Assembly (NCBI RefSeq): GCF_014385165.1
Contig: NZ_JACRTF010000001.1
Span: forward strand, 2,480,001 to 2,544,000
Length of the DNA stretch: 64,000 bases
Source: Jilunia laotingensis
Lineage (GTDB): Bacteria; Bacteroidota; Bacteroidia; Bacteroidales; Bacteroidaceae
Direction of reading: 5' to 3'
Positions 34,976 to 44,123 of the stretch are shown piece after piece (position 1 is the stretch's first letter; every line of letters starts with the position of its first letter). The notes under the pieces were generated by a model. The model was not told where the DNA came from. It saw only the letters and a program-made list of their open reading frames with translations, and did no database searches. The position numbers and the translations under genes are program-made.

Positions 34976-35281
34976 AAGCTTTTTAAGTTTTTAGTGATTA
35001 CTGTTTAATTATTAAAATACGTGCAATTATAATTAATATAATTGAAATAAAATGCGAATTAACACATTTTGTGTTTGATAAATAAAATAATTTGTTATAG
35101 AACTGACTGTGGAAATTTAAGAAGTATGATGAAGTGTTTCTTATTAGATTCTTCGCTTTTACTGCTATTTGTAAAGATGTTTTTTTATTGGTAAGAGCCG
35201 GGAAATTGCGTGTAGATAGTTTTATAAATAAAGGTTGTTAAGGTATGGAAAGGGTAATAAAGGCAGTTTTGATTATAATAA
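34976..35281. other. AT-rich intergenic region upstream of the secreted-protein block
   Basis: It should contain the promoter for the block starting at 34975, but I see no exact CAAAnnTA match. No open frame of substance, repeat or RNA gene is recognised. Confidence 0.4.
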
Positions 35282-35324
35282 AATGCGCCATGATCTTAGG
35301 TTATAAGTAAGATCATGGCGCATT
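35282..35324 (-). terminator. Rho-independent terminator of the AAE transporter gene
   Basis: AATGCGCCATGATCTTA (35282-35298) and its exact complement (35308-35324) form a 17-bp stem with a 9-nt loop. On the minus strand it is followed by TTTATTATAATC, a T-rich run. Confidence 0.85.
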
Positions 35325-35343
35325 ATTTCGAGTACTTCTTTTA

Positions 35344-37011
35344 TTACATCATTAGTAGTAGTATCATTTGTCCTGCGAGAATACGTAAAAACATTGTTAA
35401 TGGATATACTGTTGAGTATCCTACTGACGGGGCATCGTTGTTAGATACTTGATTTGAATAAGCAAGTGCCGGTGGATCCGTATTACTTCCTGCTATGAGA
35501 CCCATTAGCGTATAATAATTAACCTTATAATATAAACGGGCAATTGCACCTATTATCAATAAAGGGATTACGGTAATAAGGAAACCGTATCCTACATATA
35601 ATAATCCATCACCTTCAACCACCGTATTTACGAAGTTTGCACCCGCTTCAATGCCCACGCTGGCGAGGAAAAGTACAATACCGATTTCCCTTAACATTAG
35701 ATTGGCACTCATAGTCGTATAGGTGACGAGATGTAACTTATAACCAAAACGGCCGATGAGAATAGCTACGACAAGCGGACCACCAGCTAATCCCAGTTTT
35801 ACCGGAGTCGGCATACCCGGAAACGCTATCGGAAGGCTTCCTAAGAAAATTCCTAGGAAGATACCAATGAAGATAGTGACAATGTTCGGATGATCCAGAC
35901 GTTTCAGAGAATTGCCTAACACATTTGCAAACCGTTCTACCGCATCTTGTTCTCCTACTGTCATTACGCGGTCACCGACTTGTAATGTCAGATTGGGATC
36001 TGCAAACAAATCCATACCTGAACGGTTGACGCGAGTCACATTCACACCATACATGCTACGGAAGTGCATTTCACCTAACTTTTTACCGTTAATCTCTGAT
36101 TTAGTAATCAGTATTCGACGAGACACCATCGGGGTGTCTTGCTTTTCCCAGTCTACTTGAACTTCTTTTCCGATAAAAGCTGTGATCGCTTCCGCGTCCT
36201 CTTCGGAACATACGATGTAAAGTTGGTCTCCCATATGGAATACAGTTTCATGGTTCGGTATATTGACATGCCCTTCGTGACGGATACGTGAACAGACGAA
36301 CGAACGACCTAGAAACTCTTTTACTTGAATCAATTTTTTCCCATTGATGGACTCATTACGTACCTCAAGATTCATCAAATGCGGTTTATGTTTCAGATGC
36401 TCGGCATCTGCATTGCTTAGTTCCTCTTCTTCTTTGGCCATGTTCACGCGGAAGATGTAGCGTATGGCAATGATAGAGCCAATGATGCCGACTACACCGA
36501 GCGGATAAGCACATGCATACCCCAGCGCTATTTGCGGACCATTATAGTTGAGCTGGGTTAACGCTTCCTGTGCAGCACCAAGTCCCGGAGTGTTTGTCAC
36601 TGCTCCGTATAAGATGCCCACCATCATTGGAAGCTCTATGCGACCATTAGCAATAAAATAGATTGTCAAGGCCACGGCAATATTCAGAGCTACGATACCT
36701 ACGGCAAGCAGGTTTAATGTCATTCCTCCTTTCTTGAATGAAGAGAAGAAACCGGGGCCGACCTGCAGCCCGATGCAAAATACGAAGAGAATTAATCCGA
36801 ATTCACGGATAAAATGCAGAATGTGCGTATCACCGGTAAATCCGAAGTGTCCCATCAGGATACCGGTGAATAAGACAAAGGTGACTCCCAATGACACTCC
36901 GAAGATCTTGATCTTTCCGAGAAGTACCCCGCCGGCAATCACAAAAGCATAAAGGAAGACGATGTGTGCCACGGAGTTGGAGTCCCATAATAAATTTTGT
37001 ATCCAATCCAT
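35344..37011 (-). CDS. AAE (aspartate:alanine exchanger) family transporter, YbjL/YidE-like
   Basis: The protein has 555 residues from ATG 37011. Two blocks of about five to six helices flank a cytoplasmic pair of RCK_C (TrkA-C) domains. The first RCK_C is near [20 protein letters not shown] and the second near [20 protein letters not shown]. Repeated transporter signatures are [20 protein letters not shown] and [20 protein letters not shown], plus [17 protein letters not shown] and [20 protein letters not shown], the internal duplication known in this family. The substrate is unknown, as AspT-type exchange is only one possibility. The -7 box at 37033-37040 excludes the frame's earlier ATG at 37035. 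Confidence 0.92.
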   Translation of the reverse strand: MDWIQNLLWDSNSVAHIVFLYAFVIAGGVLLGKIKIFGVSLGVTFVLFTGILMGHFGFTGDTHILHFIREFGLILFVFCIGLQVGPGFFSSFKKGGMTLNLLAVGIVALNIAVALTIYFIANGRIELPMMVGILYGAVTNTPGLGAAQEALTQLNYNGPQIALGYACAYPLGVVGIIGSIIAIRYIFRVNMAKEEEELSNADAEHLKHKPHLMNLEVRNESINGKKLIQVKEFLGRSFVCSRIRHEGHVNIPNHETVFHMGDQLYIVCSEEDAEAITAFIGKEVQVDWEKQDTPMVSRRILITKSEINGKKLGEMHFRSMYGVNVTRVNRSGMDLFADPNLTLQVGDRVMTVGEQDAVERFANVLGNSLKRLDHPNIVTIFIGIFLGIFLGSLPIAFPGMPTPVKLGLAGGPLVVAILIGRFGYKLHLVTYTTMSANLMLREIGIVLFLASVGIEAGANFVNTVVEGDGLLYVGYGFLITVIPLLIIGAIARLYYKVNYYTLMGLIAGSNTDPPALAYSNQVSNNDAPSVGYSTVYPLTMFLRILAGQMILLLMM

Positions 37012-37032
37012 AGTAGTTTTTATAAATTGCCG

Positions 37033-37040
37033 CAAAATTA
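37033..37040 (-). promoter_or_regulatory. -7 box for the AAE transporter gene
   Basis: CAAAATTA reads TAATTTTG on the minus strand, 22 bp upstream of ATG 37011. Confidence 0.55.
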
Positions 37041-37153
37041 ATTATAACGGTGGAGGTAATCAAATAAAACGTCTTTTTTATTTATCTGTGACATCTTGTA
37101 AGCCTTTAGTGCGAATTTTCTCTAAAAAAAGTATTTCGTTTGAAGTATTTGTC

Positions 37154-37161
37154 TATCTTTG
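37154..37161 (+). promoter_or_regulatory. -7 box for mutA-mutB
   Basis: TATCTTTG gives a leader of about 70 nt before the mutA ATG at 37239. The -33 element is not clear. Confidence 0.6.
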
Positions 37162-37238
37162 CCTTGCTATTAACAACACTTAGAAAGATTCATTAAGATA
37201 AAGATATTACTAATCTTATTTTAAACTTATAATAAACT

Positions 37239-39137
37239 ATGGCAGACAGTAAAGAAAAACTCTTCTCTGATTTTTCTCCCGTTTCTACCGAACAGTGGAT
37301 GGAGAAAGTGACAGCCGACCTAAAGGGCGCTGATTTTGAGAAGAAACTCGTTTGGAAAACAAACGAAGGCTTCAAGGTAAAACCTTTCTATCGAATGGAA
37401 GATTTGGAAGGGCTGAAAACGACCGATGCTCTTCCCGGAGAATTTCCTTATTTAAGGGGCACTAAGAAAAACAACAATGAGTGGTTCGTTCGTCAGGAAA
37501 TTAAAGTAGAATGTCCGAAAGAAGCTAATGCAAAGGCGTTGGATATCTTGAATAAAGGTATTGATTCTCTTTCCTTCCATGTAAAAGCATCCGATCTGAA
37601 TGCCGAGTACATCGAAACTTTATTGAAAGATATTTGTGCGGAATGTGTAGAGCTAAACTTTGCTACTTGTCAGGGGCATGTGGTTGAACTGGCTAATCTA
37701 TTAGTTGCTTATTTCCAGAAGAAAGATTATGATTTGACAAAACTGCAAGGTTCTATCAATTATGACTACTTCGATAAGATGTTGGCCAAAGGCAAGGAAA
37801 AGGGTGATATGGTACAGACAGCGAAAGCTTTGATTGAAGCCACTGCCCAGTTGCCGAAATATCGTGTGCTGAATGTCAATGCCTTGACGTTGAATAATGC
37901 CGGTGCTTACATCTCTCAAGAATTGGGATATGCACTCGCATGGGGAAATGAATATATGACCCAGTTGACCGAAGCCGGACTTCCTGCTGCACTTGTTGCC
38001 AAGAAGATTAAATTCAATTTCGGTATCAGTTCCAATTACTTCCTTGAGATCGCTAAGTTCCGTGCTGCCCGTATGTTGTGGGCAAATATCGTGGCTTCAT
38101 ACAATCCTGAATGTCTACGCGATTGCGAGAACAAAGGCCCGAAGGGTGAATGCCGTTGTGCTGCCAAGATGCGGATACATGCAGAAACTTCTACTTTTAA
38201 CCTGACTTTGTTTGATGCGCATGTTAATCTGTTACGTACACAGACTGAAGCCATGTCGGCTGCATTAGGCGGTGTGGATTCCATGACGGTTGTTCCTTTC
38301 GATAAGACATATGAGACTCCGGATGATTTCTCCGAACGTCTGGCTCGTAATCAACAATTGTTATTGAAAGAAGAATCGCATTTTGATAAAGTGATTGACC
38401 CGGCTGCAGGTTCTTATTATATTGAAAACCTAACGGTATCCATCGCTAAGCAGGCATGGGAATTATTCCTGTCTGTCGAAGAAAAAGGCGGTTTTTATGC
38501 TGCTGTAAAGGCTGGAACTGTTCAGGCTGCCGTAAACGAGAGCAATAAAGCTCGTCATAAAGCAGTGGCACAACGTCGCGAAATACTATTGGGAACCAAT
38601 CAATTCCCGAACTTCAATGAAAAAGCAGGTGACAAGAGACCGGTTGAGGCGAAATGTTGCTGTGGCGGACACGATACTTGCGAAAAAGATGTCGCAACAC
38701 TGAATTTTGACCGTGCTGCCAGTGAATTCGAAGCGTTACGTCTTGAAACCGAAGCATCCGGTAAACGTCCGAAAGCATTTATGCTTACTATCGGTAATTT
38801 GGCTATGCGCCAGGCTCGTGCCCAGTATTCTTGCAATTTCTTGGCTTGTGCCGGATATGAGGTAGTTGATAATCTCGGTTTCGAAACCGTTGAGGCCGGT
38901 GTAGAAGCAGCGATGGCTGCTAAGGCTGATATCGTTGTGATTTGTTCTAGCGATGATGAATATGCACAGTATGCTATTCCTGCATTCAACGCTCTGAACG
39001 GCCGTGCTTTGTTTATCGTTGCCGGTAATCCTGAATGTGCTGAAGAGCTGAAAGCAGCCGGTATCGAGAACTTCATCCATGTACGTGTCAACGTGCTTGA
39101 AACACTTAAAGAGTTCAACGCTAAATTATTGAAGTAA
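37239..39137 (+). CDS. mutA: Methylmalonyl-CoA mutase, small (beta) subunit
   Basis: The non-catalytic partner of the B12-dependent mutase that interconverts succinyl-CoA and methylmalonyl-CoA on the path to propionate. It has 632 residues, normal. The TIM-barrel half includes [20 protein letters not shown] and [20 protein letters not shown]. The C-terminal Rossmann-like half ([20 protein letters not shown]) lacks the cobalamin-binding D-x-H-x-x-G motif, as expected for this subunit. Two Cys-rich insertions stand out: [16 protein letters not shown] near residue 290 and [13 protein letters not shown] near 472. The mutB ATG follows the stop by one base, so translation is probably coupled. Confidence 0.95.
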   Translation: MADSKEKLFSDFSPVSTEQWMEKVTADLKGADFEKKLVWKTNEGFKVKPFYRMEDLEGLKTTDALPGEFPYLRGTKKNNNEWFVRQEIKVECPKEANAKALDILNKGIDSLSFHVKASDLNAEYIETLLKDICAECVELNFATCQGHVVELANLLVAYFQKKDYDLTKLQGSINYDYFDKMLAKGKEKGDMVQTAKALIEATAQLPKYRVLNVNALTLNNAGAYISQELGYALAWGNEYMTQLTEAGLPAALVAKKIKFNFGISSNYFLEIAKFRAARMLWANIVASYNPECLRDCENKGPKGECRCAAKMRIHAETSTFNLTLFDAHVNLLRTQTEAMSAALGGVDSMTVVPFDKTYETPDDFSERLARNQQLLLKEESHFDKVIDPAAGSYYIENLTVSIAKQAWELFLSVEEKGGFYAAVKAGTVQAAVNESNKARHKAVAQRREILLGTNQFPNFNEKAGDKRPVEAKCCCGGHDTCEKDVATLNFDRAASEFEALRLETEASGKRPKAFMLTIGNLAMRQARAQYSCNFLACAGYEVVDNLGFETVEAGVEAAMAAKADIVVICSSDDEYAQYAIPAFNALNGRALFIVAGNPECAEELKAAGIENFIHVRVNVLETLKEFNAKLLK

Positions 39138-39138
39138 G

Positions 39139-41286
39139 ATGAGAAAAGATTTTAAAAACTTAGATATCTACGCAGCATTCCAGCCCGCCAACGGAGCTGA
39201 ATGGCAAAAGGCTAACGGAATCGAAGCTAACTGGAAGACTCCGGAACACATCTGCGTGAAGCCTGTTTATACAAAAGAAGACCTTGAAGGAATGGAGCAT
39301 TTGGAATATGCTGCCGGACTTCCTCCATATCTGCGTGGTCCGTATTCAGTGATGTATACTCTTCGTCCTTGGACCATCCGTCAGTATGCCGGATTCTCCA
39401 CTGCAGAGGAATCAAATGCATTCTATCGCCGTAACCTTGCTTCCGGACAGAAAGGTTTGTCAGTGGCATTCGACTTGGCTACTCACCGTGGCTACGACCC
39501 AGATCATGAACGTGTAGTTGGTGATGTAGGTAAAGCCGGTGTGTCTATCTGTTCGCTTGAGAATATGAAGGTTTTGTTCGATGGCATTCCTTTGAATAAA
39601 ATGTCGGTATCCATGACCATGAACGGTGCCGTACTTCCGATTATGGCATTCTATATCAACGCAGGATTGGAGCAAGGTGCCAAACTTGAAGAGATGGCAG
39701 GTACTATCCAGAACGATATCTTAAAAGAATTCATGGTGCGTAACACTTACATCTATCCGCCTGCATTCTCAATGAAGATTATTTCCGATATCTTTGAGTA
39801 TACTTCACAGAAGATGCCGAAGTTCAACTCCATCTCCATTTCCGGTTATCACATGCAGGAAGCAGGTGCTACGGCAGATATCGAGTTGGCATATACGTTG
39901 GCTGACGGCTTGGAATATCTTCGTGCCGGAACGGCTGCAGGTATCGATATCGATGCTTTCGCTCCGCGTCTGTCATTCTTCTGGGCTATCGGAACTAATC
40001 ACTTCATGGAGATTGCCAAAATGCGTGCCGCACGTATGCTTTGGGCTAAGATCGTGAAACAGTTCAATCCGAAGAACCCGAAATCATTGGCATTGCGTAC
40101 TCACTGCCAGACTTCCGGTTGGTCGCTGACCGAACAAGATCCGTTCAACAATGTAGGACGTACTTGTATCGAAGCTATGGCTGCTGCGCTCGGACATACT
40201 CAGTCATTGCATACCAACGCATTGGATGAGGCTATTGCCCTGCCGACTGATTTCTCCGCCCGTATTGCACGTAATACTCAGATTTATATTCAGGAAGAAA
40301 CTTATGTTTGCAAGAACGTTGACCCATGGGGCGGTTCTTACTACGTGGAAACCCTGACGAATGAATTAGCTCATAGTGCTTGGGAGCATATTCAGGAAAT
40401 TGAAAAGCTGGGAGGTATGGCAAAGGCTATCGAAACCGGTATTCCAAAGATGCGTATCGAAGAAGCAGCAGCTCGTGCCCAGGCTCGTATTGACTCCGGA
40501 TCACAGACGATTGTCGGAGTGAACAAATACCGTCTGGAGAAAGAAGCTCCGATCGATATTCTTGAAATCGATAATACTGCTGTTCGTCTGGAACAGATTG
40601 AGAACCTGAAACGTTTGAAAGAAGGCCGTAACCAGGCAGAGGTAGACAAGGCGCTGGCTGCCATCACCGAATGTGTGAAGACAGGCAAGGGTAATTTGCT
40701 CGAACTGGCTGTAGAAGCAGCCCACGTTCGTGCTACACTGGGTGAAATCTCATCTGCTTGCGAACAAATAGTAGGACGTTATAAAGCAATAATCAGAACG
40801 ATATCAGGCGTGTATTCATCAGAAAGCAAAGGTGACGCTGACTTCAAGCGTGCCTGCGAACTCACCGAGAAGTTTGCGAAGAAAGAGGGTCGTCAACCCC
40901 GTATTATGATTGCCAAGATGGGACAGGACGGTCACGACCGCGGTGCCAAAGTTGTGGCAACCGGTTATGCTGACTGCGGTTTTGATGTGGATATGGGACC
41001 GTTGTTCCAGACTCCTGCCGAGGCTGCCCGCGAAGCTGTGGAAAACGACGTTCATGTAGTAGGTGTTTCTTCACTGGCTGCTGGACACAAGACGTTGGTT
41101 CCGCAAATCATTGAAGAGTTGAAGAAGTTAGGTCGTGAAGATATTGTAGTTATTGCCGGTGGCGTAATCCCTGCGCAGGACTATGACTTCCTCTATAAAG
41201 CTGGTGTGGCTGCCATCTTTGGTCCCGGAACTCCGGTGGCTAAAGCTGCTTGCCAGATTCTTGAAATCCTGATGGACGAAGAATAA
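39139..41286 (+). CDS. mutB: Methylmalonyl-CoA mutase, large (alpha) subunit
   Basis: Catalytic adenosylcobalamin-dependent subunit. It has 715 residues, normal. The substrate barrel includes [39 protein letters not shown] and [19 protein letters not shown]. The cobalamin domain carries the intact base-off motif [10 protein letters not shown] (D-x-H-x-x-G) and [20 protein letters not shown]. It forms the heterodimer with MutA and supports the succinate-propionate route characteristic of Bacteroides. A GC-rich hairpin follows at 41313-41342. Confidence 0.97.
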   Translation: MRKDFKNLDIYAAFQPANGAEWQKANGIEANWKTPEHICVKPVYTKEDLEGMEHLEYAAGLPPYLRGPYSVMYTLRPWTIRQYAGFSTAEESNAFYRRNLASGQKGLSVAFDLATHRGYDPDHERVVGDVGKAGVSICSLENMKVLFDGIPLNKMSVSMTMNGAVLPIMAFYINAGLEQGAKLEEMAGTIQNDILKEFMVRNTYIYPPAFSMKIISDIFEYTSQKMPKFNSISISGYHMQEAGATADIELAYTLADGLEYLRAGTAAGIDIDAFAPRLSFFWAIGTNHFMEIAKMRAARMLWAKIVKQFNPKNPKSLALRTHCQTSGWSLTEQDPFNNVGRTCIEAMAAALGHTQSLHTNALDEAIALPTDFSARIARNTQIYIQEETYVCKNVDPWGGSYYVETLTNELAHSAWEHIQEIEKLGGMAKAIETGIPKMRIEEAAARAQARIDSGSQTIVGVNKYRLEKEAPIDILEIDNTAVRLEQIENLKRLKEGRNQAEVDKALAAITECVKTGKGNLLELAVEAAHVRATLGEISSACEQIVGRYKAIIRTISGVYSSESKGDADFKRACELTEKFAKKEGRQPRIMIAKMGQDGHDRGAKVVATGYADCGFDVDMGPLFQTPAEAAREAVENDVHVVGVSSLAAGHKTLVPQIIEELKKLGREDIVVIAGGVIPAQDYDFLYKAGVAAIFGPGTPVAKAACQILEILMDEE

Positions 41287-41312
41287 AAACAAGTCTTTAA
41301 TATGTTAAAATA

Positions 41313-41342
41313 AGGGCGGGGTATTGTAAAATGCCTCGCCCT
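41313..41342 (+). terminator. Terminator after mutB
   Basis: AGGGCGGGGTATT (41313-41325) pairs with AATGCCTCGCCCT (41330-41342) with two G-U pairs, followed by CTTTATT. Confidence 0.7.
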
Positions 41343-41386
41343 CTTTATTAAAGAATGTTGTATCTGATGCTTTTATGACCTCATAG

Positions 41387-41417
41387 TTTGCTAATTTGCA
41401 AGAAATCCCTACCTTTG
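41387..41417 (+). promoter_or_regulatory. Upstream promoter P1 ahead of topB
   Basis: TTTG at 41387-41390 and TACCTTTG at 41410-41417 are 19 bp apart. Transcription would start near 41424 and meet a strong terminator 37 bp later. Confidence 0.7.
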
Positions 41418-41423
41418 CAATGT

Positions 41424-41487
41424 GTTTTTCATAGTATTAGATTTAAGGTTAACAAAGGTTGGAGTACAGCGGTACTCCTTTTTTTTT
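41424..41487 (+). ncRNA. Candidate short terminated RNA or attenuated leader upstream of topB
   Basis: Inferred transcript of about 60 nt, from P1 to the terminator at 41461-41487. It contains no meaningful open frame. I do not recognise an RNA family. It could be a small RNA, or the leader of an attenuated longer topB message. Confidence 0.4.
41461..41487 (+). terminator. Strong rho-independent terminator between P1 and P2
   Basis: GGAGTAC (41461-41467), loop AGCG, GTACTCC (41472-41478), then nine T residues (41479-41487). The T run merges with the -33 TTTG of P2. Confidence 0.85.
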
Positions 41488-41515
41488 GCCCATACCTTAA
41501 AATTATCTACCTTTG
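41485..41515 (+). promoter_or_regulatory. Promoter P2 of topB
   Basis: TTTG at 41485-41488 and TACCTTTG at 41508-41515 are 19 bp apart; the ATG at 41539 gives a short leader of about 17 nt. Confidence 0.7.
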
Positions 41516-41538
41516 CACGGTTTAATAATGAATAAAGA

Positions 41539-43653
41539 ATGATAGTTTGCATTGCCGAAAAGCCCTCTGTGGCGCGTGATATAGCCGACATACTCGGAGC
41601 CAGGACCAAAAAAGAAGGATATATTGAAGGGAACGGATACCAAGTGACATGGACATTCGGTCATCTTTGTACACTGAAGGAGCCGCACGAATATTCTGCC
41701 GGATGGAAGTCGTGGAGTTTGGGCAGTTTGCCTATGATTCCGCCACGTTTCGGAATCAAACTGATTGAAAACCCAACCTACGAAAAGCAATTCCATATCA
41801 TTGAAGGCCTTATGCAGCAAGCCGACGAAATCATCAACTGTGGTGATGCCGGCCAAGAGGGAGAATTGATCCAACGGTGGGTGATGCAAAAAGCGGGAGT
41901 TCGTTGCCCGGTAAAGCGGCTTTGGATTTCCTCATTGACGGAGGAAGCTATCAAGGAAGGATTTGCCAAATTGAAAGATCAGTCCGATTTTCAACCCTTG
42001 TATGAAGCAGGCATGAGCCGTGCCATCGGTGACTGGTTGCTGGGTATGAACGCAACCCGTCTTTATACGGTTAAATATGGGCAAAACCGTCAGGTGCTTT
42101 CCATCGGGCGTGTACAAACACCGACTTTAGCATTGATTGTGAATCGCCAACAAGAGATTGAGAATTTTCAACCCAAGCAATATTGGGAACTGAAGACTGT
42201 CTATCGGGATACCACTTTTTCAGCCCTTATTCGTAAGAGCGATGAAGAACTGGCAGCTGAGGAAGAGAAATCAGGTGGAAAGGTGAAACGAACCGAGAAC
42301 CCAGGTATCGATCCCATTGCCAGCAGCGAGGAAGGAGCCGCTTTGGTGGAACGTATCAAAGACTTGCCTTTCACAGTGACTTCTGTCGCCAAAAAAGATG
42401 GCAAGGAATATGCCCCCCGTTTGTTCGACCTTACCTCCCTACAGGTAGAGTGTAATAAGAAATACGCTTATTCGGCAGACGAAACCTTAAAACTGATCCA
42501 ATCGCTATACGAAAAGAAGGTGACGACTTATCCGCGTGTCGATACGACTTTCCTTAGTGATGATATTTATCCCAAATGTCCTGCTATATTAAAAGGATTG
42601 CGTGATTATGAAATCCATACGGCATCGCTTGAGGGTACGAAGCTGCCTAAGTCTAAAAAGGTGTTCGACAGTTCGAAAGTGACCGATCACCACGCTATCA
42701 TTCCAACGGGTGTTTATCCGCAGAATCTGACGGACATGGAGCGCAAGGTTTTCGATCTGATTGCCCGGCGGTTTATCGCAGTGTTCTACCCGGATTGTAA
42801 GATATCCACCACTACGGTGATGGGTGAAGTCGATGCGATTGAATTTAAAGTGACGGGTAAACAAATTATTGACCCGGGTTGGCGTGTAGTCTTTGCCAAG
42901 GAGGTGAATGATGCATCAGACGAGAAAGAGGGTGAAGAGGAAAATGTACTGCCTGCTTTTGTGAAAGGCGAAAACGGGCCTCATATACCTAATCTGGCGG
43001 AAAAGTGGACGCAACCTCCCCGTCCTTATACCGAAGCGACCTTGCTGAGGGCAATGGAAACGGCAGGTAAGCTGGTCGATAATGATGAATTACGTGATGC
43101 GTTGAAGGAGAACGGTATAGGCCGTCCGTCTACTCGTGCTGCTATTATTGAGACGCTTTTTAAACGCAATTATATCCGTAAGGAAAGGAAAAACTTGATA
43201 GCGACCCCGACCGGGGTGGAATTGATCGGACTTATTCATGAAGAGCTGCTGAAGTCTGCCGAACTGACGGGTATCTGGGAAAAGAAACTTCGTGAGATAG
43301 AAAAGAAAACATATAATGCTCGCCAGTTTTTGGAAGAGTTGAAACAGATGGTAGGTGAGATCGTGATGAGTGTTTTGAGCGATAATACCAACCGTCGTAT
43401 CACGATCCAGGAGGCGGTACAGGCAGCACCGGAGAAAGAGAAAAAGGAAACAAAAAAACGGGTTCGGAAACTGTCTGCACCCAAAGAGAAAAAAAAGGAT
43501 GGGGTGGCGGTAGCTTCTTCCGCTGATTCGTTGGAAGGAAAAATATGCCCGGTCTGTGGGAAAGGCGTCATTTTGAAAGGGAATAAAGCTTACGGTTGTT
43601 CGGAATGGAAGAACGGATGTACTTTCCGTCAGTCTTTTGATTCGGAAGGTTGA
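41539..43653 (+). CDS. topB: DNA topoisomerase III
   Basis: Type IA topoisomerase that decatenates DNA through a single-strand break. It has 704 residues. The Toprim domain is at the N-terminus (MIVCIAEKPSVARDIADILG) with the acidic NCGDAGQEGELIQRW motif. The catalytic Tyr is at residue 331 in VTTYPRVDTTFLS. The GIGRPSTRAAIIETL segment is intact. A Lys-rich stretch (KKETKKRVRKLSAPKEKKKD) precedes a single zinc-ribbon-like end (CPVCGKGVILKGNKAYGCSE). Bacteroides often carry additional topB copies on conjugative elements, but no such element is visible around this one, and it has two promoters upstream. Confidence 0.95.
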   Translation: MIVCIAEKPSVARDIADILGARTKKEGYIEGNGYQVTWTFGHLCTLKEPHEYSAGWKSWSLGSLPMIPPRFGIKLIENPTYEKQFHIIEGLMQQADEIINCGDAGQEGELIQRWVMQKAGVRCPVKRLWISSLTEEAIKEGFAKLKDQSDFQPLYEAGMSRAIGDWLLGMNATRLYTVKYGQNRQVLSIGRVQTPTLALIVNRQQEIENFQPKQYWELKTVYRDTTFSALIRKSDEELAAEEEKSGGKVKRTENPGIDPIASSEEGAALVERIKDLPFTVTSVAKKDGKEYAPRLFDLTSLQVECNKKYAYSADETLKLIQSLYEKKVTTYPRVDTTFLSDDIYPKCPAILKGLRDYEIHTASLEGTKLPKSKKVFDSSKVTDHHAIIPTGVYPQNLTDMERKVFDLIARRFIAVFYPDCKISTTTVMGEVDAIEFKVTGKQIIDPGWRVVFAKEVNDASDEKEGEEENVLPAFVKGENGPHIPNLAEKWTQPPRPYTEATLLRAMETAGKLVDNDELRDALKENGIGRPSTRAAIIETLFKRNYIRKERKNLIATPTGVELIGLIHEELLKSAELTGIWEKKLREIEKKTYNARQFLEELKQMVGEIVMSVLSDNTNRRITIQEAVQAAPEKEKKETKKRVRKLSAPKEKKKDGVAVASSADSLEGKICPVCGKGVILKGNKAYGCSEWKNGCTFRQSFDSEG

Positions 43654-43845
43654 TATTGTCGATTTCGGGCGACTTCTATTTTTGCTCGTCAGGTACGTTT
43701 GAATATTCTGAGGTTACTTTTGTGTTTTATCTGTTGAGAATTATTCTTCACCCTTGTGGAAGGGTGGCTTGCAAAGACTTTGTATAATATTGAATAATCT
43801 AAAAAATAAATCATTGATAATCAGATGATATTGATGGCTATTTTA

Positions 43846-43955
43846 CCTCGGTGATCAACGACCTCTTCCTCGGTGATGAACAGCCCCTTCATCGGTGACT
43901 AAGCCGCCCTTCATCGGTGATCTCCAAGGTAGTCCCCGGTGATGGAGAATATCAG
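43846..43955 (-). repeat. Tandem array, five 22-bp units (CTCGGTGATGAA type), opposite strand to the 23822 array
   Basis: CGGTGA starts at 43849, 43871, 43893, 43915 and 43937, exactly 22 bp apart. Read on the minus strand the core is TCACCGATGAA/TCACCGAGG, the same as in the 23822-23931 array. The array begins at a GGCTATTTTACC box (43836-43847) shared with the array at 49681-49848. The remaining sequence between topB and 44124 shows no gene; TACTTTTG at 43715-43722 resembles a -7 box without good support. Confidence 0.85.
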
Positions 43956-44123
43956 GAATGCCGGACACTCGTCCATGTAAACATTATTCTTTGGATCCGA
44001 TCTAAAGAGACGAGAGAAGAATGCTCTATCCCCTCCTTCAACGAACCATGTTTCGGGTTAGCCACTGCTTTTTATGTTTCTTCCTGACAATAAATCAAGC
44101 CTATTTAAGTTTATATATTCAGT

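Noticed and set aside
41539..43653. topB as a marker of an integrated conjugative element
   Set aside because: No tra, mob, integrase or excision genes nearby, and surrounding genes are chromosomal core genes.
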